Shown here in pieces: positions 7,730 to 11,086 of a stretch of 11,086 bases of DNA. The stretch comes from Chloroflexota bacterium (GTDB lineage: Bacteria > Chloroflexota > Anaerolineae > UBA3071): NCBI GenBank assembly GCA_014383605.1, contig JACNHM010000358.1, positions 1-11,086 of the forward strand. The letters are read 5' to 3'. Position 1 is the stretch's first letter. Each line of letters begins with the position of its first letter. The position numbers and the translations under genes were made by a program. A model generated the notes under the pieces. It worked only from the letters and a program-made list of their open reading frames with translations. It did not search any database and was not told the DNA's origin.

Positions 7730-8055
7730 TGCCGATCCCTGACAGCGTAGGTGTCGTGATTCTCGGAAAGGTCAGTGAGGCCGCTGGAGACCATGCCGAT
7801 GATGTGGTAGAGGGGGTTCTTTTTCAGCTCCGCCAACTCCTCCGGCGTGAGGTCTTCCTCGGAGATAGGCTCGATTTCGAAGTCGTCGTCTATCTCGTCT
7901 CCGTTTACCGGGGAAGGCGCGTGGGCCCGCTCCTCGACCACGTAGGCGGCTACCGCCTCGCGCATTACCTGGGCCATGGACTTGCGCTGTTCGAAGGAGA
8001 TGCGTCTCACGGCTTCGTGGAGTTCCTCTGGCAGGTAGATTTGCGTGCGTTTCAT
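7726..8055 (-). CDS. vapB: Ribbon-helix-helix antitoxin of the VapC-like toxin
   Basis: This 109-residue protein begins MKRTQIYLPEELHEAVRRISFEQRKSMAQVMREAV, split here as a ribbon strand (residues 2-8) and two helices (about 10-22 and 26-41) of a MetJ/Arc/CopG-type DNA-binding fold. The acidic middle (about 53-75) probably wraps and neutralises the toxin, as in other antitoxins of this layout. That role is inferred from position and composition. The ATG at 8055 has AGGTGAG about 5 nt upstream and lies about 28 nt downstream of the predicted transcription start. The gene is first in a two-gene operon and probably autoregulates it through the repeats at 8075-8115. VapB is used as a general name; family assignment within ribbon-helix-helix antitoxins is uncertain. 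Confidence 0.88.
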   Translation of the reverse strand: MKRTQIYLPEELHEAVRRISFEQRKSMAQVMREAVAAYVVEERAHAPSPVNGDEIDDDFEIEPISEEDLTPEELAELKKNPLYHIIGMVSSGLTDLSENHDTYAVRDRH

Positions 8056-8074
8056 CTCGTCTCACCTTGACCTA

Positions 8075-8115
8075 CATTATGATGTATACATTATAGCACC
8101 ATAATGTTATGATGT
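8075..8115. promoter_or_regulatory. Candidate antitoxin operator repeats
   Basis: TTATGATGT occurs at 8077-8085 and 8107-8115, exactly 30 bp apart (about three helical turns), bracketing the -10. An inverted pair CATTATG (8075-8081) and CATAATG (8100-8106) and the palindrome ATGTATACAT (8082-8091) lie in the same stretch. Ribbon-helix-helix dimers bind short repeats like these. Which set is the operator is not decidable here. Confidence 0.6.
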
Positions 8116-8118
8116 CAA
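8090..8118 (-). promoter_or_regulatory. Consensus promoter of the vapBC operon
   Basis: On the minus strand a perfect TTGACA (8118-8113), a 17-bp spacer ending in TGC, and a perfect TATAAT (8095-8090) make an exact consensus sigma-70 promoter. Such strength suggests it is normally repressed, as expected for toxin-antitoxin autoregulation. Confidence 0.92.
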
Positions 8119-8186
8119 ATCAGGCAGAGAAGGTGCAACGCACCTGGGAGGTGCGTTGCACCTTGTTGCACCTTGAATCAGGCAGA
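8118..8186. repeat. Hairpin element flanked by 11-bp direct repeats
   Basis: A perfect 16-bp inverted repeat (8130-8145 with 8149-8164) has a GGG loop and is followed by a tandem 10-bp repeat GTTGCACCTT (8155-8164 and 8165-8174). The unit is bounded by AATCAGGCAGA at 8118-8128 and 8176-8186. The right copy contains the uvrB stop codon. Removing the insert plus one copy joins uvrB directly to the vapBC -35, which is what an insertion with target duplication would leave. There is no T-run, so it is not a standard terminator. Confidence 0.85.
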
Positions 8187-10223
8187 CGGCTTGGGCGCGC
8201 GCAGTTTCTCCCAGGCGGGGCGAGTGTCTCGGGCCTCCTGAGCCCGGCGCAGCTCGATGATCTGATCCCGCAGCACGGCGGCCTTCTCGAACTCCAACGT
8301 TTCCGCTGCCGCCTTCATCTCCTTTTCCAGTTGCTTGATCAGCCGCACCAGCTCGTCCGGGGGCAGCGCCGACAGCGGCAGTGGCTTTCCGCCCTCGACC
8401 TCGTAGGGCACCCTCTCCTCGCCCAGCGTGCGCACGCGGTCGGTCAGATCGCGCACCGACTTAACGATGCTGGTGGGCACGATGTTGTGGGCAAGGTTGT
8501 GCGTCTCCTGTTTGTGCCGCCGCCGGTTGGTCTCCTCGAGGGCCCGGCTCATGGAGCCGGTCATCTTGTCGGCGTACATGATGGCCGTGCCGTGTACGTG
8601 CCGCGCCGCCCGGCCGATGGTCTGGATCAGCGCCGTGTCGGAGCGCAGGAAGCCCTCTTTGTCGGCGTCGAGGATGGCCACCAGGCTGACCTCCGGCAGG
8701 TCCAGCCCCTCCCGCAGCAGGTTGATGCCCACGACCACGTCGTAGACCCCCAACCGCAGATCGCGCAGGATCTCCACCCGCTCCAGGGTCTGGATCTCGG
8801 AGTGCAGGTAGTGCACCCGCACCTCCAGTTCGGCCAGGTAGTCGGCCAGATCCTCGGCCATGCGCTTGGTGAGCGTGGTGACCAGGACGCGCTCGCCCCG
8901 CGCCACGCGGCGGCGGATCTCCCCCAGCAGGTCGTCAATCTGCCCTTTGGTGGGGCGCACGTGCACCTGCGGGTCGACCAGCCCTGTGGGGCGGATGATC
9001 TGTTCCACGATCTGCGCCGAATGCTCCCGCTCGTAGGGTCCCGGCGTGGCCGTGGTATAGACGACCTGATTGACCATCTCCTCGAACTCGTCGAAGCGCA
9101 GCGGGCGGTTGTCCATCGCCGAGGGCAGCCGGAAGCCATACTCCACCAGCACCCCCTTGCGGGAGAGGTCGCCACGGTACATGCCCCGAATCTGGGGGAT
9201 GGTCATGTGCGATTCGTCAATGATCGTCAGATAGTCGTTGGGGAAGTAGTCCAACAGCACCCAGGGGCGGGAGCCGGGCGGCCGGCGAGACAGGTGGCGG
9301 CTGTAGTTCTCGATGCCGGAGCAGTAGCCGACCTCCCGCAGCATCTCCAGGTCGTAGTGGGTGCGCTGTTCCAGCCGCTGCGCTTCCAGCAGCTTGTCCT
9401 GGTCTCGCAGCGCTTTGAGATGCTCCTCCAGTTCCGCCTCGATCTCCTCCAGCGCCTCGGCCATCTGGTCGGCCGGCGTGATGAAGTGCTTGGCGGGGAA
9501 GATGTCGAGCTGTCCGTGCTCGGCCAGCACCTCTCCCGTCAGCGGGTCCACTTCGGTGATGCGCTCGATCTGGTCGCCCCAGAACTCCACGCGGTAGGCC
9601 ATCTCGCCGTAGGCGGGCATCACCTCCAGGGTGTCGCCGCGCACGCGGAACTTGCCGCGGGCCAGCAGCATGTCGTTGCGTTCGTAGTAGATGTCCACCA
9701 GGTGGCGCAGCACCTTGTCGCGGCGCATGGTATCGCCCCGGCGCAGGTTGACCACCACGCGGCCGTAGTCCTGCGGGCTGCCCAGGCTGTAGATACAGGA
9801 GACGGAGGCCACGATGACCACGTCGCGGCGGCTGAAGAGGGACGAGGTGGCCGCCAGCCGCAGGCGGTCAATCTCCTGGTTGATGGCGGCGTCCTTTTCG
9901 ATGTAGGTGTCGGTCTTGGGCAGGTACGCTTCCGGCTGGTAGTAATCGTAGTAGCTGACGAAGTACTCCACGGCGTTGTGGGGGAAGAACTCGCGGAACT
10001 CGCTGTAGAGCTGCGCGGCCAGGGTTTTGTTGTGGGCCATGACCAGCGTGGGGCGCTGCACGGCTTCGATGACTTTGGCCATGACGTAGGTTTTGCCCGT
10101 GCCGGTCGCCCCGAGGAGCGTCTGATGTTTGTACTCCTTCTTCAGGCCGGCGACCAGTTCCTTGAGGGCCTGCGGCTGGTCGCCCGTCGGTTGGAAGTCG
10201 GATATGAGTTTGAATTCAGGCAT
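8178..10223 (-). CDS. uvrB: Excinuclease ABC subunit B (UvrB)
   Basis: This 681-residue helicase-like protein is the damage-verification subunit of nucleotide excision repair, loaded by UvrA and recruiting UvrC. Walker A is GATGTGKT at 38-45. The tyrosine-rich beta-hairpin that probes the lesion is [13 protein letters not shown] at 90-102. Walker B is DESH at 336-339, followed by the family motif [12 protein letters not shown]. Helicase motif VI is QTIGRAAR at 534-541. The C-terminal UVR domain that contacts UvrC is at about 622-658. Length matches the usual 660-690. The ATG at 10223 gives the canonical N-terminus [17 protein letters not shown]. Its upstream ribosome site is weak (AGAGAG-like), but the start overlaps the preceding gene's stop by 8 bp, so translation is probably coupled. 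No key residue is missing. No LexA box was recognised upstream. Confidence 0.98.
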   Translation of the reverse strand: MPEFKLISDFQPTGDQPQALKELVAGLKKEYKHQTLLGATGTGKTYVMAKVIEAVQRPTLVMAHNKTLAAQLYSEFREFFPHNAVEYFVSYYDYYQPEAYLPKTDTYIEKDAAINQEIDRLRLAATSSLFSRRDVVIVASVSCIYSLGSPQDYGRVVVNLRRGDTMRRDKVLRHLVDIYYERNDMLLARGKFRVRGDTLEVMPAYGEMAYRVEFWGDQIERITEVDPLTGEVLAEHGQLDIFPAKHFITPADQMAEALEEIEAELEEHLKALRDQDKLLEAQRLEQRTHYDLEMLREVGYCSGIENYSRHLSRRPPGSRPWVLLDYFPNDYLTIIDESHMTIPQIRGMYRGDLSRKGVLVEYGFRLPSAMDNRPLRFDEFEEMVNQVVYTTATPGPYEREHSAQIVEQIIRPTGLVDPQVHVRPTKGQIDDLLGEIRRRVARGERVLVTTLTKRMAEDLADYLAELEVRVHYLHSEIQTLERVEILRDLRLGVYDVVVGINLLREGLDLPEVSLVAILDADKEGFLRSDTALIQTIGRAARHVHGTAIMYADKMTGSMSRALEETNRRRHKQETHNLAHNIVPTSIVKSVRDLTDRVRTLGEERVPYEVEGGKPLPLSALPPDELVRLIKQLEKEMKAAAETLEFEKAAVLRDQIIELRRAQEARDTRPAWEKLRAPKPSA

Positions 10224-10866
10224 GGATTCTCTCTCTGTCGTGTCCGCTGAGCTGGTAGCCGCTCGCTTCCCAGGCTTCCCGCATGACCTGGTTGCGCCGC
10301 AGGTAGCCGTCCACAACCTGCCTGGGCACGCGGTTCAGCGGACAGGAGAAGTTCACGCACCTGCTGCAGACGTTCTTCTGCATGACGAAGAGCCAGAGCA
10401 GCGCGGCGTAGGAGGTGATGGACAGCAGCACCCACTGGCGTCCCAGGATCAGGAACGGGAGCGGGTAGCCGAAGAGAATGACGAAGCATACCAACAGGGC
10501 CACCTTCTCCCACCGCTGCATTGGCTCCGGACGGTATCGCCAGAACTTGGGCAGGCCGTAGTTGGCCGGGCAGTGCAGGACGAAGCCCTCCTCGGCGTAG
10601 AACGGGCAATGGCTGCACAGGATGCGGATCTCGAAGAAGCCGAAGAAGAAGACCCAGAAGGCGGCGTAGCCGATGAGGTGGACCGCGTGCCCGCCCAAGA
10701 TCATGCCCAGCACCGCCGGGATGAACACGTTGAAGGCCAGCAGCATGAACTGGATCAGGTCGGCCCAGTGCATGCGGCAGAGCAAGCGGCCCTGATTCTC
10801 GCAATGCACGCAATCCACGTCCGGTTCCCAGGTGCAGATGTGGTAGGGGTTGTTCTCTTGCGGCAT
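10216..10866 (-). CDS. Uncharacterised cysteine-rich four-helix membrane protein
   Basis: This 216-residue protein has no function I can name. Four hydrophobic segments are visible at about 36-58, 62-83, 121-141 and 146-162. Three cysteine groups lie outside them: C11, C19, C22, C30 before helix 1; C84-x2-C87-x11-C99 after helix 2; C167-x2-C170-x4-C175-P after helix 4. With four helices all three groups fall on the same face, probably cytoplasmic because the linker [12 protein letters not shown] is positive. The pattern suggests bound Zn or Fe-S clusters, an inference. The motif [11 protein letters not shown] followed by CPANYG resembles a conserved but, to my knowledge, unstudied family. The start ATG at 10866 has GGAAG about 8 nt upstream. 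The gene overlaps uvrB by 8 bp and shares its promoter. Confidence 0.85.
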   Translation of the reverse strand: MPQENNPYHICTWEPDVDCVHCENQGRLLCRMHWADLIQFMLLAFNVFIPAVLGMILGGHAVHLIGYAAFWVFFFGFFEIRILCSHCPFYAEEGFVLHCPANYGLPKFWRYRPEPMQRWEKVALLVCFVILFGYPLPFLILGRQWVLLSITSYAALLWLFVMQKNVCSRCVNFSCPLNRVPRQVVDGYLRRNQVMREAWEASGYQLSGHDRERIHA

Positions 10867-10955
10867 GTCCGGCGCTTCCGGGTGGTCTGTCTGGTGAAGA
10901 TCTGTTTTCGTTCAGCCCTACCAGGTCAGTCGAGCCCCACTTCTCCAACCAAATG

Positions 10956-10984
10956 ATTATACTCGCTTTCGCCATCCCTGTCCA
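10956..10984 (-). promoter_or_regulatory. Promoter of the membrane protein-uvrB operon
   Basis: On the minus strand TGGACA (10984-10979), a 17-bp spacer and a perfect TATAAT (10961-10956) form a good sigma-70 promoter. The predicted start near 10949 leaves a leader of about 82 nt before the ATG at 10866. No riboswitch was recognised in it. Confidence 0.8.
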
Positions 10985-10987
10985 TTC

Positions 10988-11016
10988 TTGACACACATTT
11001 GCGAGTGTGCTATGAT
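10988..11016 (+). promoter_or_regulatory. Divergent rightward promoter
   Basis: TTGACA (10988-10993), a 17-bp spacer ending in TGTGC, and TATGAT (11011-11016) form a near-consensus promoter reading out of the window. Its -35 lies 3 bp from the -35 of the leftward promoter, so the two polymerases would compete for this site. Confidence 0.82.
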
Positions 11017-11022
11017 ATGGTC

Positions 11023-11086
11023 GGTTTTCAAAGATGAGCAGACCTTCGCCCGGATAGGGGCGCGGTAGTCAACGATCTCCCCCCAC
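11023..11086 (+). other. Start of an untranslated rightward leader or RNA
   Basis: This stretch follows the rightward promoter and shows no sustained reading frame; the ATG at 11035 meets a stop within eight codons. A short hairpin, CGCCC with GGGCG (11047-11051 and 11058-11062), is visible. It could be the 5' leader of a gene or a small RNA cut off by the window end. No known family was recognised. Confidence 0.4.

Noticed and set aside
8130..8164. uvrB intrinsic terminator
   Set aside because: The stem is strong, but the minus-strand sequence after it has no T-run, and the flanking 11-bp repeats point to an inserted element. It may still slow transcription or stabilise the message.
8109..10250. 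713-codon plus-strand open frame opposite uvrB
   Set aside because: It is antisense to a fully conserved uvrB, its product is His/Gln/Val-rich low-complexity sequence typical of the reverse frame of a GC-rich gene, and no domain is recognisable.
10142..10996. 284-codon minus-strand frame across the membrane protein gene
   Set aside because: It starts upstream of the predicted promoter start, has no family resemblance, and its end is the uvrB sequence out of frame. The overlapping 216-residue frame has clear membrane helices and ordered cysteines.

Overview
The window is a compact, GC-rich bacterial chromosome segment. All eight recognisable protein genes lie on the minus strand, so transcription runs from right to left. 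Protein character points to the Chloroflexota (Anaerolineae-like), although no rRNA or marker phylogeny is available here. The supporting signs are a ClpP with an [12 protein letters not shown] active-site loop, ParE/ParC-like topoisomerase subunits, and short palindromic intergenic repeats of a kind I associate with that phylum. Four of the promoters share an unusually uniform design: a TTGAC-type -35 where one is present, then TGC placed directly against a TATAAT-like -10.

Layout from right to left. At 10956-11016 two promoters sit back to back; one reads rightward out of the window, the other drives a cysteine-rich four-helix membrane protein (10216-10866) and uvrB (8178-10223), which overlap by 8 bp. 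A 47-bp hairpin element flanked by 11-bp direct repeats separates uvrB from a vapBC-type toxin-antitoxin operon (7274-8055), whose promoter matches the consensus exactly. The promoter of the next operon is embedded in the 3' end of vapC and drives an overlapping pair of type IIA topoisomerase subunits, B (5177-7222) and A (2755-5187), which ends in a strong intrinsic terminator. A palindromic repeat (2636-2697) follows, then the promoter and genes of the proteostasis pair tig (trigger factor, 1100-2446) and clpP (423-1085), again closed by an intrinsic terminator (263-305). The last 262 bases hold no convincing gene. They contain a candidate leftward promoter followed by three 16-bp-spaced repeats and two hairpins, possibly the leader of a gene outside the window.

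Functionally this is a housekeeping region: chaperone plus protease for protein quality control, topoisomerase for supercoiling or decatenation, and UvrB for nucleotide excision repair. The accessory parts are the toxin-antitoxin pair and small repeat elements. The repeats are the most unusual content. One appears to have been read into the C-terminus of trigger factor, giving it a 25-residue tail. Another carries what looks like a target-site duplication that copies the end of uvrB. I found no complete novel multi-gene system. The best candidates for new biology are the uncharacterised cysteine-rich membrane protein coupled to uvrB and the hairpin elements.
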